Below, piece by piece: positions 25,141 to 35,468 of a DNA stretch of 64,000 nt. How positions within the stretch are numbered: the first letter of the stretch is position 1; the number at the start of each line of letters is the position of its first letter. The DNA is taken from contig NZ_LMQL01000010.1 in assembly GCF_001424545.1 (NCBI RefSeq), positions 508,599 to 572,598 on the forward strand, read 5' to 3'. Both the position numbers and the translations under genes were made by a program. Origin of the DNA: Ramlibacter sp. Leaf400. GTDB taxonomy: Bacteria; Pseudomonadota; Gammaproteobacteria; Burkholderiales; Burkholderiaceae_C. Under the pieces are notes generated by a model. It did not search any database, had not been told where the DNA came from, and was given only the letters and a program-made list of their open reading frames with translations.

Positions 25141-25395
25141 ATGCCCAAGCACGCCAGGAACCTCGATCGAATCGCTCGCAAGCCAGCGCCGGCCGACATG
25201 CGCTGGGACGACTTGAAGGGCGCGCTGGAATCGCTGGGTTTCGAGCTGCTGAAGGGTTCGGGCTCCAGGCGCAAGTTTTTCCACGAAGGAAAGAACGTGC
25301 TCATCAGCTTGCATGAACCTCATCCGTCGCCCGAGGTCTGCAAGGCGGCCATGGATCAGGTCCGGGAGCTGCTGCGCGCCCATGGGTTCATCTGA
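25141..25395 (+). CDS. hicA: HicA-family mRNA interferase toxin
   Basis: This 84-residue protein has a double-stranded-RNA-binding-like HicA fold: RWDDLKGALESLGFELL, then GSGSRRKFFH with the catalytic His in the conserved GSR-x-F-x-H context, and a C-terminal helix EVCKAAMDQVRELLRAHG. HicA cleaves mRNA and is held inactive by HicB. It carries about 19 extra N-terminal residues compared with compact family members; Met at 25198 is an alternative start. It lies 11 bp before hicB, the usual toxin-first order for this system. Confidence 0.9.
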   Translation: MPKHARNLDRIARKPAPADMRWDDLKGALESLGFELLKGSGSRRKFFHEGKNVLISLHEPHPSPEVCKAAMDQVRELLRAHGFI

Positions 25396-25406
25396 AGGAG
25401 TTGGAG

Positions 25407-25871
25407 ATGACGGTACTTCGCTACAAGGGCTATGAAGGCAGCGCGGAAGTGGACCTGCAGCGTGGCGTTTGCCATGGCCGCATCCGGCTGATCGATGACT
25501 TGGTGACCTATGAAGCCGCGACCCCGAGGGAACTGGTGGGCGCGTTCGAGGCCGCTGTCGACGACTACCTCGAAACCTGCAGGCAACTGAACCGCGCCCC
25601 GAGGAAGTCCTATGGCGGCGTGTTCAACGTCCGGACCTCACCCGAGAAGCACTGCGAACTGGGAACGCGTGCGCTTCGGAAAGGCGCGTCTCTCAACGCG
25701 ATCGTCAACGAGGCGATCGACATGTACCTGGAGCGAAGCGGGTCACCTGCATCCTCACGAACCCGTCTGGGGGATACATCGCTGGAGATGAAGCAATCGC
25801 CGGCTGCGGGTGCCGGTCGAGGGAGCAAGCCAAGTGCTGGCAAGCCCGGGATGCGGCCTGCAAGAAAGTAA
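25407..25871 (+). CDS. hicB: HicB-family antitoxin
   Basis: This 154-residue protein starts at ATG 25407, 6 bp after GAAGGAG. The N-terminal half (YKGYEGSAEVDLQRGVCHGRI) is the partial RNase-H-like fold that blocks HicA. The region GTRALRKGASLNAIVNEAIDMYLE (about 95-118) is a ribbon-helix-helix DNA-binding element that would recognise the inverted repeat before hicA. The last 35 residues are a disordered Ser/Gly/Lys-rich tail. It forms a complete toxin-antitoxin pair with hicA, inserted between the cbb3 cluster and the PAS kinase. Confidence 0.9.
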   Translation: MTVLRYKGYEGSAEVDLQRGVCHGRIRLIDDLVTYEAATPRELVGAFEAAVDDYLETCRQLNRAPRKSYGGVFNVRTSPEKHCELGTRALRKGASLNAIVNEAIDMYLERSGSPASSRTRLGDTSLEMKQSPAAGAGRGSKPSAGKPGMRPARK

Positions 25872-25910
25872 TCGCCCCGCCGCGCCGCGGACCCCCCGGC
25901 CCGCGGCGCG

Positions 25911-26153
25911 TCACCGGCCCTCTTCTTCCCCTCTCCTCTCCAGCAGGACAGTCATCGCGGCGGCCAGCGCGGCACCCGCCCAGAACAGGAAGAACGCCAG
26001 CGCGTAGACCGCCTGGCGCGACCAGGCCGGCCCCTCCTGGCCCCAGCGCAGGTGCAGCTCGGCCGGGTCGATCGCGGCGAAGACGACCATCTGCAGCAGG
26101 CAGGCCGACAGGAAGGCCGGCCAGGCGACGCGCAGGAGGCGGGTGAGCCGCAT
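25911..26153 (-). CDS. Small two-helix membrane protein downstream of fixH
   Basis: This 80-residue protein starts MRLTRLLRVAWPAFLSACLL and has two hydrophobic segments (about 8-28 and 47-68, VYALAFFLFWAGAALAAAM) with a charged C-terminus. It begins 7 bp after the fixH stop codon, at the end of the ccoNOQPG-fixH operon. Similar small membrane proteins follow fixH in related genomes. Function is unknown; an assembly role for the cbb3 oxidase is suggested only by position. Confidence 0.7.
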   Translation of the reverse strand: MRLTRLLRVAWPAFLSACLLQMVVFAAIDPAELHLRWGQEGPAWSRQAVYALAFFLFWAGAALAAAMTVLLERRGEEEGR

Positions 26154-26160
26154 GGCGTCC

Positions 26161-26424
26161 TCAGCGCTGCGCCGACGGCGTGGCCGCGTGGTTGCGCGCC
26201 TGCTGCGCCGGCAGCAGCGCCCGCTCGCGGACGGTCTGCGCATCCAGGCGCACGGCACCGGGCTGCGCCCGCCCGTTGACCAGCGGGTCGGGCCGGCCCA
26301 CCGCGATCACCACGGTGGCCACGCCCGCGGCCACGGCGGCCACGGGACCGGCGATCACCAGCCACAGCAGGCCGTGGCGCCACCACGGGGCGGCGGGAGG
26401 CTGGGCAATCGTTTCGGGGTTCAT
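26161..26424 (-). CDS. fixH: FixH-like cbb3 oxidase assembly protein
   Basis: This 87-residue protein has one membrane segment (about 15-40, GLLWLVIAGPVAAVAAGVATVV) and a short periplasmic part ending ARNHAATP, as in short beta-proteobacterial FixH/CcoH proteins. CcoH helps mature the cbb3 oxidase, probably with CcoI and copper delivery. GGAGGAAG precedes the ATG at 26424, and the gene lies 17 bp after ccoG. Confidence 0.78.
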   Translation of the reverse strand: MNPETIAQPPAAPWWRHGLLWLVIAGPVAAVAAGVATVVIAVGRPDPLVNGRAQPGAVRLDAQTVRERALLPAQQARNHAATPSAQR

Positions 26425-26441
26425 CAGGTCTTCCTCCAGGT

Positions 26442-27857
<1,416 letters not shown>

Positions 27858-27885
27858 GGGCTCGGGTCCCGCAGGCGCGGCGGGG

Positions 27886-28803
27886 TCAGGGCTTGGCCGG
27901 CACCGGCTTGTTCGACAGTCCCCAGACGTAGGACGCCAGCAGGTGCACCTGGGACTCGGTCAGCTTGCCCGCCTGGGCCGGCATGGTGTTGGTGCGGCCG
28001 CGGTTGACGATGTCGATGATGGCCTGCTCGCCCCAGCCGTGCAGCCAGGTGTCGTCCGTGAGGTCGGGCGCGCCCAGGGCGGAATTGCCCTTGCCATTGG
28101 CGCCGTGGCAGGCGGCGCAGGCCGAGAACCTGGACCGCCCCAGCTGCGCGCGCAGCGAATCGTGCGGGCTGTTCGAGAGGCTGAGCACGTAGTGGGCGAC
28201 GTTCTTGACGTCGTCGGCGCTGCCCACGGCCGCGGCCATGGGCGGCATGCTGCCGTTGCGGCCGCCCTGGATGCTCTCGGCGATCTTCGCGGGCGAGCCG
28301 CCGTGCAGCCAGTCCGGGTCCGCCAGGTTGGGAAAGCCCTTGCTGCCGCGCGCGTCGGAGCCGTGGCACTGCGAGCAGTTGTTCATGAAGAGGCGCTCGC
28401 CGATGGCCATGGCCTGCGCGTCGCCGGCCAGTTCCTCGGCCTTGCGGCCGGTGAACTGTGCGTACAGGGGGGCGAGCTCGCCCTCGGCCTTCCTCACCTC
28501 GCCGGCGTATTCGCCGCGCGAGCTCCATTGCAGCCCGCCGTCCCACGAGCCCAGGCCCGGGTAGGCCACCAGGTACAGCAGCGAGAAGACGACGGTGAGG
28601 ATGAACAGCCACACCCACCACAGCGGCAGCGGGTTGTTCATCTCGACCAGGTCCTCGTCCCAGACGTGGCCGGTCGTGTTGTCGGCGTTGGCCGGCACCT
28701 TCTTGCGGGAGGTGAACCACAGCAGCACCAGGCAGGCCAGGATGCTCACCAGCGTGAGCCCGGCCACGTAGATCGACCAGAAGTCGGCGTCGAAGTCGCT
28801 CAT
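27886..28803 (-). CDS. ccoP: cbb3-type cytochrome c oxidase diheme subunit III
   Basis: This 305-residue protein has two N-terminal membrane helices (about 11-31 and 58-81) followed by two periplasmic cytochrome c domains with heme motifs CSQCH (143-147) and CAACH (229-233) and Met ligands downstream (NGSMPPM and NTMPAQ). It carries electrons from periplasmic cytochromes to CcoO/CcoN in the high-affinity terminal oxidase. Its ATG is 4 bp after the ccoQ stop codon. Confidence 0.97.
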   Translation of the reverse strand: MSDFDADFWSIYVAGLTLVSILACLVLLWFTSRKKVPANADNTTGHVWDEDLVEMNNPLPLWWVWLFILTVVFSLLYLVAYPGLGSWDGGLQWSSRGEYAGEVRKAEGELAPLYAQFTGRKAEELAGDAQAMAIGERLFMNNCSQCHGSDARGSKGFPNLADPDWLHGGSPAKIAESIQGGRNGSMPPMAAAVGSADDVKNVAHYVLSLSNSPHDSLRAQLGRSRFSACAACHGANGKGNSALGAPDLTDDTWLHGWGEQAIIDIVNRGRTNTMPAQAGKLTESQVHLLASYVWGLSNKPVPAKP

Positions 28804-28807
28804 ATGT

Positions 28808-28951
28808 TCAGTCCTGCTCGAAGGGGATGCGCGCGTCCTGCTCGAAGCGGCCCCTGTTGCCGCGGGCGTAGGCCCAGCCGGCGATGCCCAGGAAGGCGGC
28901 GAACGAGGCCAGCGTGGCCAGGATGCGCATCGTGGTGACGTCCAGGTCCAT
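28808..28951 (-). CDS. ccoQ: cbb3-type oxidase small subunit CcoQ
   Basis: This 47-residue protein starts MDLDVTTMRILATLASFA and has one membrane helix followed by a charged tail RGRFEQDARIPFEQD, the standard CcoQ/FixQ pattern (AYARGNRGRFEQDARIPF). GAGGAG lies before the ATG. Position between ccoO and ccoP confirms the assignment. CcoQ stabilises the oxidase complex. Confidence 0.93.
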   Translation of the reverse strand: MDLDVTTMRILATLASFAAFLGIAGWAYARGNRGRFEQDARIPFEQD

Positions 28952-28963
28952 GGGGGACTCCTC

Positions 28964-29590
28964 TTACTTGAGCGCCAGGCCCAGGCCCTGCAGGTACGCG
29001 ACCAGCGCGTCCATCTCGGTGCGGCCCTTGAGCTGGGTGGGCGCGGCGGCGATCTCGGCGTCGGTGTAGGGCACGCCGGCGACGCGCAGCGCCTTCATGT
29101 GGGTGGCGATCGAGCCGGCGTCGGCCGGGTTGCGTTCCAGCCAGGGATAGGCCGGCATGTTGGACTCGGGCACCAGGTCGCGCGGGTTGACCAGGTGGAT
29201 GCGGTGCCACTCGTCGCTGTACTTGCCGCCCACGCGGTGCAGGTCGGGGCCGGTGCGCTTGCTGCCCCACTGGAACGGGCGGTCGTAGACGAACTCGCCG
29301 GCCACCGAGTACGGGCCGTAGCGCAGCGTCTCGGCGCGGAACGGCCGGATCATCTGCGAGTGGCAGTTGTAGCAGCCCTCGCGCAGGTAGACGTCGCGGC
29401 CGGCCAGCTGCAGCGCGGTGTAGGGCTTGACGCCCTCCAGCGGCTGCGTGGTGCTCTTCTGGAAGAACAGCGGGACGATCTCCACCAGGCCGCCGACGGC
29501 GACCACCAGCAGGATCAGCACGATCATCAGGAAATTGCTGGTCTCGACCTTCTCGTGGGAGAAACCAGGGGTCGGGTTTGCGTTGCTCAT
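28964..29590 (-). CDS. ccoO: cbb3-type cytochrome c oxidase monoheme subunit II
   Basis: This 208-residue protein has one N-terminal membrane anchor (about 19-42) and a periplasmic cytochrome c domain with heme motif CYNCH (73-77) in [15 protein letters not shown] and the Met ligand in [11 protein letters not shown]. It passes electrons to the catalytic subunit. It is encoded 13 bp after ccoN and before ccoQ. Confidence 0.97.
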   Translation of the reverse strand: MSNANPTPGFSHEKVETSNFLMIVLILLVVAVGGLVEIVPLFFQKSTTQPLEGVKPYTALQLAGRDVYLREGCYNCHSQMIRPFRAETLRYGPYSVAGEFVYDRPFQWGSKRTGPDLHRVGGKYSDEWHRIHLVNPRDLVPESNMPAYPWLERNPADAGSIATHMKALRVAGVPYTDAEIAAAPTQLKGRTEMDALVAYLQGLGLALK

Positions 29591-29603
29591 GGTGTTGCTC
29601 CGC

Positions 29604-31040
29604 TCAGGCGGGTTGCGCCGCGGGAACCGGCACGCGGGCGGCGTGGCCGCCGACGGCGGTCATCCAGGTGTTCCAGGCCATCACCCCCATGCCGCCCAGG
29701 TACAGCAGGCCGCCGATGAAGCGGATCACGTAGAACGGATAGGTCGCCTTGACCGACTCCACGAAGGTGTAGGTGAGCGTGCCGTCGGCGTTCACGGCGC
29801 GCCACATCAGGCCCTGCATCACGCCGGCGATCCACATGGCGGCGATGTAGAGCACGATGCCCAGGGTGGACATCCAGAAGTGCAGCTCGATGGCGCCCAC
29901 CGAATGCATCTGGCGGCGGCCGAACAGGCGCGGGACCAGGTAGTACAGCGAGCCCATGGTGATCAGCCCCACCCAGCCCAGGGCGCCGGCGTGCACGTGG
30001 CCCACGGTCCAGTCGGTGTAGTGCGACAGCGCGTTGACGGTCTTGATCGACATCAGCGGGCCTTCGAAGGTGGCCATGCCGTAGAAGGACAGGGCCACGA
30101 TCAGGAAGCGCAGCACCGGGTCGTCGCGCAGCTTGTGCCAGGCGCCCGAGAGCGTCATGACGCCGTTGATCATCCCGCCCCAGCTGGGCGCCAGCAGGAT
30201 CAGCGAGAACAGCATGCCGATCGACTGGGTCCAGTCCGGCAGCGCGGTGAAGTGCAGGTGGTGCGGGCCCGCCCACATGTAGGTGAAGATCAGCGCCCAG
30301 AAGTGCACGATGGACAGGCGGTAGCTGTACACCGGGCGCTCGGCCTGCTTCGGGATGAAGTAGTACATCATCCCCAGGAAGCCGGCGGTGAGGAAGAAGC
30401 CCACCGCGTTATGGCCGTACCACCACTGCACCATCGCGTCCTGCACGCCGGCATAGGCCGAATACGACTTCATCCAGCCGGCCGGGATGGCCGCGCTGTT
30501 GACGATGTGCAGGATGGCCACGGCCAGGATGAAGGCGCCGAAGAACCAGTTGGCCACGTAGATGTGGCGCACCTTGCGGATGCCCACGGTGCCGAAGAAC
30601 ACGATGGCGTAGGACACCCAGACCGCGGCGATCAAGAGGTCGATCGGCCACTCCAGTTCGGCGTACTCCTTGCCCTGGGTGTAGCCCAGCGGCAGGCTGA
30701 TGGCCGCGGCCACGATCACCGCCTGCCAGCCCCAGAAGGTGAAGGCCGCCAGCCTGGGCATGAACAGTCGGACCTGGCAGGTGCGCTGCACCACCCAGTA
30801 GCTGGTGGCGAAGAGCGCGCAGCCGCCGAAGGCAAAGATCACCGCGTTGGTGTGCAGCGGCCGCAGCCGGCCGTAGCTCAGCCACGGCACGCCGAAGTTG
30901 AGGGACGGCCAGGCCAGCTGGGCCGCGATGAGCACGCCGACCAGCATGCCCACCACGCCCCAGACCACGGCGGCCAGCGAGAACTGGCGCACGACCGTGT
31001 CGGCGTACTGTGCGGCGGGGAGGTTCTGTTGGGGGTTCAT
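29604..31040 (-). CDS. ccoN: cbb3-type cytochrome c oxidase catalytic subunit I
   Basis: This 478-residue heme-copper oxidase subunit has twelve membrane helices. Visible ligands include HTNAVIFAF for low-spin heme, [12 protein letters not shown] with the CuB His and active-site Tyr region, HHLHFT for CuB, and [17 protein letters not shown] for the heme histidines. It reduces O2 to water with very high affinity under microaerobic conditions. ATG 31040 gives the standard length; an in-frame GTG 27 bp upstream is possible because no strong ribosome site is seen. An FNR-type box (31102-31115) lies about 62 bp upstream. Confidence 0.97.
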   Translation of the reverse strand: MNPQQNLPAAQYADTVVRQFSLAAVVWGVVGMLVGVLIAAQLAWPSLNFGVPWLSYGRLRPLHTNAVIFAFGGCALFATSYWVVQRTCQVRLFMPRLAAFTFWGWQAVIVAAAISLPLGYTQGKEYAELEWPIDLLIAAVWVSYAIVFFGTVGIRKVRHIYVANWFFGAFILAVAILHIVNSAAIPAGWMKSYSAYAGVQDAMVQWWYGHNAVGFFLTAGFLGMMYYFIPKQAERPVYSYRLSIVHFWALIFTYMWAGPHHLHFTALPDWTQSIGMLFSLILLAPSWGGMINGVMTLSGAWHKLRDDPVLRFLIVALSFYGMATFEGPLMSIKTVNALSHYTDWTVGHVHAGALGWVGLITMGSLYYLVPRLFGRRQMHSVGAIELHFWMSTLGIVLYIAAMWIAGVMQGLMWRAVNADGTLTYTFVESVKATYPFYVIRFIGGLLYLGGMGVMAWNTWMTAVGGHAARVPVPAAQPA

Positions 31041-31101
31041 GGACGCGAGGGGGAAAGTCTTCTTCACGCACCCAGTGTCGGCGCGCCCCCTCGGCCGTGA
31101 C

Positions 31102-31115
31102 TTGAGGAAAGTCAA
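31102..31115 (-). promoter_or_regulatory. FNR-type box upstream of ccoN
   Basis: The minus strand reads TTGACTTTCCTCAA, matching TTGAT-N4-ATCAA at 8 of 10 positions. It overlaps the last codons of ccoS and lies 62 bp before the ccoN ATG, so ccoNOQP can be induced separately from the upstream ccoIS genes. Confidence 0.7.
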
Positions 31116-31249
31116 TCGCCTTCGAGAATGCGCTGTGCTTCGCCGTCCAGCGACTCGAACTGGCCGCGCCAGACGGCCCAGGCCAGGCCGCCCAGGATCA
31201 GCAGCGCCAGCGCCACCGACAGCGGAACGAGGAGGAAGAGGATGTCCAT
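31112..31249 (-). CDS. ccoS: cbb3 oxidase assembly protein CcoS
   Basis: This 45-residue protein starts [19 protein letters not shown] and has a single membrane helix then [19 protein letters not shown], the conserved CcoS pattern (W-x3-GQF-[DE]-DL-[DE]-x-[PAE]). CcoS is needed for incorporation of heme and copper into CcoN. Its ATG is 3 bp after the ccoI stop codon. Confidence 0.92.
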   Translation of the reverse strand: MDILFLLVPLSVALALLILGGLAWAVWRGQFESLDGEAQRILEGD

Positions 31250-31252
31250 GCG

Positions 31253-33538
31253 TCAGCTCCCGGCCTTTGCACCCGAGGGCACCGAGGCCAGCCGGGCCGC
31301 GTTGAGCACCACGGCCAGCGAACTGGCGGCCATGCCCAGGCCCGCGAGCCAGGCCGGCATCCAGCCCGCCAGCGCCAGCGGCACGCAGACGGCGTTGTAG
31401 GCGGCCGCCCAGGCCAGGTTCTGCCGCACGACGCGCCGCGTGCGGCGGGCCTGCGCGAGCAGCGTGGGCACCGCGTCGAGCCGGCCGCCCAGCACCACCA
31501 CGTCGGCCTGGGCCTGCGCGAGCGGCGCGCCCTCCCCCATCGCGAGCGACAGGTCGGCCCGGGCGAGCACGGGTCCGTCGTTCAGGCCGTCGCCGACCAT
31601 GGCCACGCGGTGGCCCTGGGCCTGCAGCGCCTGGACGGCGGCGAGCTTGTCCTCGGGCGTGCGCTCGCCGGTGGCGGTGGCGATGCCGGCGCGCCGCGCC
31701 AGCCGCTGCACGGCCTCCTGCCGGTCGCCCGAGAGCAGCCGCAACTCCAGGCGCTGGCGGTGCAGGCGGGCGACGGCCTCCCTGGCATCGTCGCGCAAGG
31801 TCTCGTCCAGGCGGAAGCTGGCGAGCCAGCCCTGTTCGTCGGCCAGGTGGACCTGTTCGCCGGCCCGGTCGTCCGGCACGCCGCAGAGGGCGGCGGAGCC
31901 CAGGCGCAGCGCGCGCGGGCGGGCGCCGGTCACGAGGGTGCCGCGCAGGCCGCGGCCCGCCAGTTCCTCGACGTGGGACACCTCGACGCCGGCGGTCGGC
32001 CCCGCCGCGGTGAGCGCCCGCGACACCGGGTGCAGCGAATGCCGCGCCAGGGCGGCGGCCAGGGCGCGCGCCTGCGAAGCCTCGACGCCGGGCCGCGTGC
32101 GCACGCCCAGCACCCCCATCCGGTCGGTGGTCAGCGTGCCGGTCTTGTCGAAGACGACGGTGTCGACGGTGGCGCCGGTCTCCAGCGCCTCCAGCCGCCG
32201 CACCAGGATGCCCCGCCGCGCCAGCGCCCCGGCCGCCGCCAGCGTGGCCGTGGGCGTGGCCAGCGACAGCGCGCAGGGGCAGGTGACGATCAGCACCGCG
32301 ACCGCGATGCCCAGGGCCTGCGACGGGCCCTGCGGCCACCACCACCAGGCGGCCGCACCGGCCGCCGCCAGCACGGCCAGCAGGAAAGGCCGCGCGATCC
32401 GGTCGGCCAGCAGCGCCAGGCGCGGCTTGTCCACCGAGGCCTGCTCCATCAGCGCCACGATGGCCGCGTAGCGCGTGGCGTCGCCGGTGCGCTGCACCCG
32501 CACCAGCAGCGGCGACGCCAGGTTGTGGCTGCCCGCCACCACGGCCTGGCCAGGGGCCCGCGCGAGCGGCGTCGATTCGCCGGTGAGCAGGGCTTCGTCG
32601 ACCCGGCTGCGGCCTTCCAGCACCACGCCGTCGGCCGGGAAGGCCTCGCCCGGCAGCACGCGGATGGCGTCGCCGGCGGCCAGCCGCCGCACCGCCACGC
32701 GCTCGAAGCCGCCGTCCTCGCGGCGCCGCTCCACGGTGGCGGGCACCCGGCGCATCAGCGCCTGCAGCGCGCCGGCGGTGCGGTCGCGCAGCCGCTGCTC
32801 CAGCAGTCGGCCGGAGAGCAGGAAGAAGACGAACATGGTGACCGAGTCGAACCAGACCTCGCGGCCGAACGGCCCGGCCGGATCGAAGGTGCCGGCCGTG
32901 CTGGCGCCAAAGGCGATGGCGATGCCCAGCGCCACCGGCACGTCCATGCCCACGCGGGCATGGCGCAGGTCGCGCAGCGCCGAGGCGAAGAACGGCCGGC
33001 AGGAGAACAGCACCACCGGCAGCGTCAACACCCAGGAGGCCCAGCGCAGCAGCGCCTGCGCATCGGCCGGCAGTTCGCCCGGGCCCGCGATGTACGCGGG
33101 CGTCGCGTACATCATCACCTGCATCATGCAAAAGCCCGCCACCAGCCAGCGCCAGAGCAGCCGGCGGGCCTCGCGCTCGCGCGGCAGCGCCGCCAGCTGG
33201 TCGCCCGCCGGCAGCGCGCCATAGCCGGCGCGGCGCAGCGCCTGCCACCACTGCGACGGCCGCCCCTCCCCCGGCGACCAGACCACGCGCGCCACCTGGG
33301 CCGAGCCGTTGACCCGGACCTCGCGCACGCCGGGCGCGCCGGCCAGCGCCTGCTCCACGGTGAGCGCGCAGGAGGCGCAGTGCATGCCCTCGATGGCGAG
33401 GTAGGACTCCCACAGCCCGGCCTGCGCGGCCTGCAGCAGCGGGCGGCTGAACTCCTCCCACACCCCGCGCTCGTCCAGGGCGGCGTCGGGACCGGGCGCG
33501 GGCGCCTGGTCGGCGGGCAGGAGGTGCGCAGCTTGCAT
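31253..33538 (-). CDS. ccoI: Copper-exporting P-type ATPase for cbb3 maturation (CcoI/FixI)
   Basis: This 761-residue protein has a ferredoxin-like heavy-metal-binding domain with GMHCASC (about 50-56), eight membrane helices, the metal-site motif CPC in [13 protein letters not shown], the phosphorylation motif DKTGT, TGES in the actuator domain and the hinge GDGLND. It translocates copper needed for CuB of cbb3 oxidase. I start at ATG 33538; the frame continues upstream without homology across the divergent promoter region. It is followed by ccoS and ccoN in the same direction. Confidence 0.95.
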   Translation of the reverse strand: MQAAHLLPADQAPAPGPDAALDERGVWEEFSRPLLQAAQAGLWESYLAIEGMHCASCALTVEQALAGAPGVREVRVNGSAQVARVVWSPGEGRPSQWWQALRRAGYGALPAGDQLAALPREREARRLLWRWLVAGFCMMQVMMYATPAYIAGPGELPADAQALLRWASWVLTLPVVLFSCRPFFASALRDLRHARVGMDVPVALGIAIAFGASTAGTFDPAGPFGREVWFDSVTMFVFFLLSGRLLEQRLRDRTAGALQALMRRVPATVERRREDGGFERVAVRRLAAGDAIRVLPGEAFPADGVVLEGRSRVDEALLTGESTPLARAPGQAVVAGSHNLASPLLVRVQRTGDATRYAAIVALMEQASVDKPRLALLADRIARPFLLAVLAAAGAAAWWWWPQGPSQALGIAVAVLIVTCPCALSLATPTATLAAAGALARRGILVRRLEALETGATVDTVVFDKTGTLTTDRMGVLGVRTRPGVEASQARALAAALARHSLHPVSRALTAAGPTAGVEVSHVEELAGRGLRGTLVTGARPRALRLGSAALCGVPDDRAGEQVHLADEQGWLASFRLDETLRDDAREAVARLHRQRLELRLLSGDRQEAVQRLARRAGIATATGERTPEDKLAAVQALQAQGHRVAMVGDGLNDGPVLARADLSLAMGEGAPLAQAQADVVVLGGRLDAVPTLLAQARRTRRVVRQNLAWAAAYNAVCVPLALAGWMPAWLAGLGMAASSLAVVLNAARLASVPSGAKAGS

Positions 33539-33574
33539 GGACCCCGAGGCTAGGGGCGGCCGCGCGGTGTGGAC

Positions 33575-33588
33575 TTGCGCTGGGTCAA
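33575..33588. promoter_or_regulatory. FNR-like box between ccoI and usp
   Basis: TTGCG-CTGG-GTCAA on the plus strand (TTGAC-CCAG-CGCAA on the minus) matches the FNR consensus at 7 of 10 positions. It lies midway between the divergent starts of ccoI (33538) and usp (33624), about 37 bp from each, so one site could serve both. Confidence 0.5.
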
Positions 33589-33623
33589 GTCGGCGGCGCA
33601 TCGGCCGGCCTAAGCTGCCCCGC

Positions 33624-34067
33624 ATGTACCAACGCATCCTGGTCGCCACCGACGATTCCCGGCTCTCGCGCCGGGCCGTGCGTTCGGCCATCGCGCTGGC
33701 CGCGTCGGTCGGCGCCGAACTGGTGGCCCTGCACGTGGTGCCGCGCTACCCCACCCACTTCTTCGAAGGCGCCGCGACCTTCGATGCGGACGACGTGGCC
33801 CGGATCGAGCGGCAATGGGCCGACCACGGCCGCGCGCTGGTGGACCGGGTGGTCGATGCGGCGCGCGCCGCCGGGGTGGCCGCCCGCGCCACGGTCACCT
33901 GCTCCGACCGCGTGGCCGAATCGGTGCTGGCCGCCGCGCGCAAGCACAGGTGCGACCTGATCGTGATGGCCTCGCACGGACGCAAGGGCCTGCAGCGCGT
34001 GCTGCTGGGAAGCGAGACCCAGAACGTGCTGACGCAGGGCACGCTGCCGGTGCTGGTGTTGCGCTGA
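33624..34067 (+). CDS. Universal stress protein (UspA family)
   Basis: This 147-residue protein has the Usp fold: start MYQRILVATDDSRLSRRAV, and the ATP-binding C-terminal motif G-x2-G-x9-G-[ST] seen in MASHGRKGLQRVLLGSETQNVL. Members bind ATP and improve survival under growth arrest or low oxygen; UspA-like genes often belong to FNR/ANR regulons near cbb3 clusters. I use ATG 33624 because the longer frame would overlap the ccoI promoter. It is divergent from ccoI across an FNR-like box. Confidence 0.92.
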   Translation: MYQRILVATDDSRLSRRAVRSAIALAASVGAELVALHVVPRYPTHFFEGAATFDADDVARIERQWADHGRALVDRVVDAARAAGVAARATVTCSDRVAESVLAAARKHRCDLIVMASHGRKGLQRVLLGSETQNVLTQGTLPVLVLR

Positions 34068-34232
34068 CGGAAACATCCTCATGGGTGCGCACGGCGCTGC
34101 CGGCCTCGCGGGGACGCTGATGGGCAGCGCGGCCCACAGGCGTCCGTAGGCCCCCAGGTGCCGCTGCCGCGCACCAAAATGAGCCGGTCCCGCCGAGCTA
34201 GGCTTGGTGGTGGCCGTTTCCGTAAGTCACCT

Positions 34233-34247
34233 CCTGGGGGCACCAGG
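34233..34247 (+). other. Hairpin in the region between usp and the small coiled-coil gene
   Basis: CCTGG-GGGCA-CCAGG forms a 5-bp stem in a 221-bp region (34068-34288) that otherwise shows no gene. It lies 42 bp before the next ATG. It could be part of a structured leader, but nothing recognisable as a known riboswitch is present. Confidence 0.25.
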
Positions 34248-34288
34248 TAACTGCCGCGACCCGCCAGTCAGCGAAGAATCCTCCGTCC

Positions 34289-34498
34289 ATGCATGTGGAC
34301 GAATCTATTGAAATCGAAGCAGTGCGCGATGAACTGGCGATGGCCCGGGCCGAGCAGGCCGAGGCCTTGCGGCGCGCACACCATCTCCGGGCGATGGGAT
34401 CCCTGCGGGACATCCGCGAAGCCGAGCGGAACGTGGATGTTCTCCACAGCCGGGTGACGAGCTTGCAGTTCCAGCTGCGCAGCCTCCGGCCCGTCTAG
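34289..34498 (+). CDS. Hypothetical small coiled-coil protein
   Basis: This is a 69-residue frame starting MHVDESIEIEAVRDELAMAR. The composition is rich in Glu, Arg, Ala and Leu with heptad spacing over nearly the full length, predicting one long helical hairpin. No ribosome site is obvious before the ATG and I recognise no family. It fills the space between usp and the convergent serine hydrolase gene. It could be real, but a chance frame is possible in such GC-rich DNA. Confidence 0.4.
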   Translation: MHVDESIEIEAVRDELAMARAEQAEALRRAHHLRAMGSLRDIREAERNVDVLHSRVTSLQFQLRSLRPV

Positions 34499-34525
34499 AC
34501 CGACCAGCAGCCAGCCAGGGCCGCG

Positions 34526-35464
34526 CTAGCGAAGCAGCGCCGGCCCCAGGTGCCGTTGCAGCCACTGGACCGAGTGGCCGCGCTGCTGGCTTTGTGGCGA
34601 CACCGTCGAAGCGACGGCGACCACGGCGTCCTGCGCGGGCGCCACCCAGACCAGCTGGCCACCATAGCCGCTGGCCATGTAGATGTGCGGTCGCGGCGAG
34701 ACGATCCACCACATGAAGCCGTACGGCATCCCCACCGGCGGGCCGCCCGCCGTGTGCGCCCGCGTCGCCTCGGCCACGTAGGCCGCCGGCATCAGCTGCC
34801 GGCCCTCCCACTGTCCTTGCTGCAGCCACAGCTGCCCCAGCCGGGCCATGTCGACCGTCCGCATGCGGAAACGCTCGAAGGTGGCCGGCGCGATGCCGAG
34901 GGGCGCGCCCAGGTGGCGGCGCCCGAACTCGGCCAGCGGCATCCCCGTCGCCTTCTCCAGCAGGGCCGAGACCAGGGCCACGTTGGCGTTGTCGTAGCGG
35001 AAGGTGCTGCCCGGGTCCGAGGCCAGCGGCCGTGCCCAGCCCTGCGCGGCAGGCATGAACCCGCCGACGCCGCCCACCGACGTGGATTCGAAGCCGGCCG
35101 TCATCGCGAGGAGGTGCCGCAGCGTGATCGAGGCGGCGCGCGGATCGGGGTGGGTCCACTCGGGCATCAGCGCGGCCACCGGCTGGTCGGCGCTGGCGAA
35201 GTGCCCTTGCGCCAGCGCGATGCCGACCAGCGTCGCCAGCCCGCTCTTGACCACGGACTGCACGTCGCGCAGGGCCTCCGGCGAGCCGTCGCGGTGGTAC
35301 TCGAAGACCGGCCGTCCGCGCTGGAAGACCACCGCCCCCTGGATGTCGGTCAGCTGCTGCGCGAGCGGCTTGTCCAGGCCGGCGAAGGCGTCGGCCGGCG
35401 CCTGCGCGGCCGCGGCCAGCGGCGTGGCGCCGAGCAGCGCGGTGAAATCGCGGCGCGTCAGCAT
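34526..35464 (-). CDS. Serine hydrolase of the class C beta-lactamase / esterase family
   Basis: This 312-residue protein has an N-terminal export signal (MLTRRDFTALLGATPLAAAA; twin Arg suggests Tat or Sec). The active-site motifs of the serine beta-lactamase-like fold are visible: S-x-x-K as SVVKS (about 69-73) and Y-x-N as YDN in FRYDNANVAL. Such proteins are esterases, D-amino peptidases or penicillin-binding-like hydrolases, and true resistance activity is not implied. It begins only 4 bp after the stop of the receiver-GGDEF-EAL gene, so it is probably the last gene of the long minus-strand transcription unit. Confidence 0.85.
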   Translation of the reverse strand: MLTRRDFTALLGATPLAAAAQAPADAFAGLDKPLAQQLTDIQGAVVFQRGRPVFEYHRDGSPEALRDVQSVVKSGLATLVGIALAQGHFASADQPVAALMPEWTHPDPRAASITLRHLLAMTAGFESTSVGGVGGFMPAAQGWARPLASDPGSTFRYDNANVALVSALLEKATGMPLAEFGRRHLGAPLGIAPATFERFRMRTVDMARLGQLWLQQGQWEGRQLMPAAYVAEATRAHTAGGPPVGMPYGFMWWIVSPRPHIYMASGYGGQLVWVAPAQDAVVAVASTVSPQSQQRGHSVQWLQRHLGPALLR

Positions 35465-35468
35465 CGCC

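Noticed and set aside
29604..33461. An apparent fusion of ccoN with a long upstream extension
   Set aside because: The upstream part is a different frame of ccoI and ccoS with no homology; ccoN starts at 31040 and the usual separate genes are present.
34198..34413. A 71-residue minus-strand frame between usp and the serine hydrolase
   Set aside because: No ribosome site, unusual composition, and it overlaps the better coiled-coil frame on the plus strand. Neither is strongly supported.
34526..35464. Antibiotic-resistance beta-lactamase
   Set aside because: Motifs fit the broad class C/esterase family but nothing shows true beta-lactamase specificity, and its place at the end of the signalling operon argues for another role.
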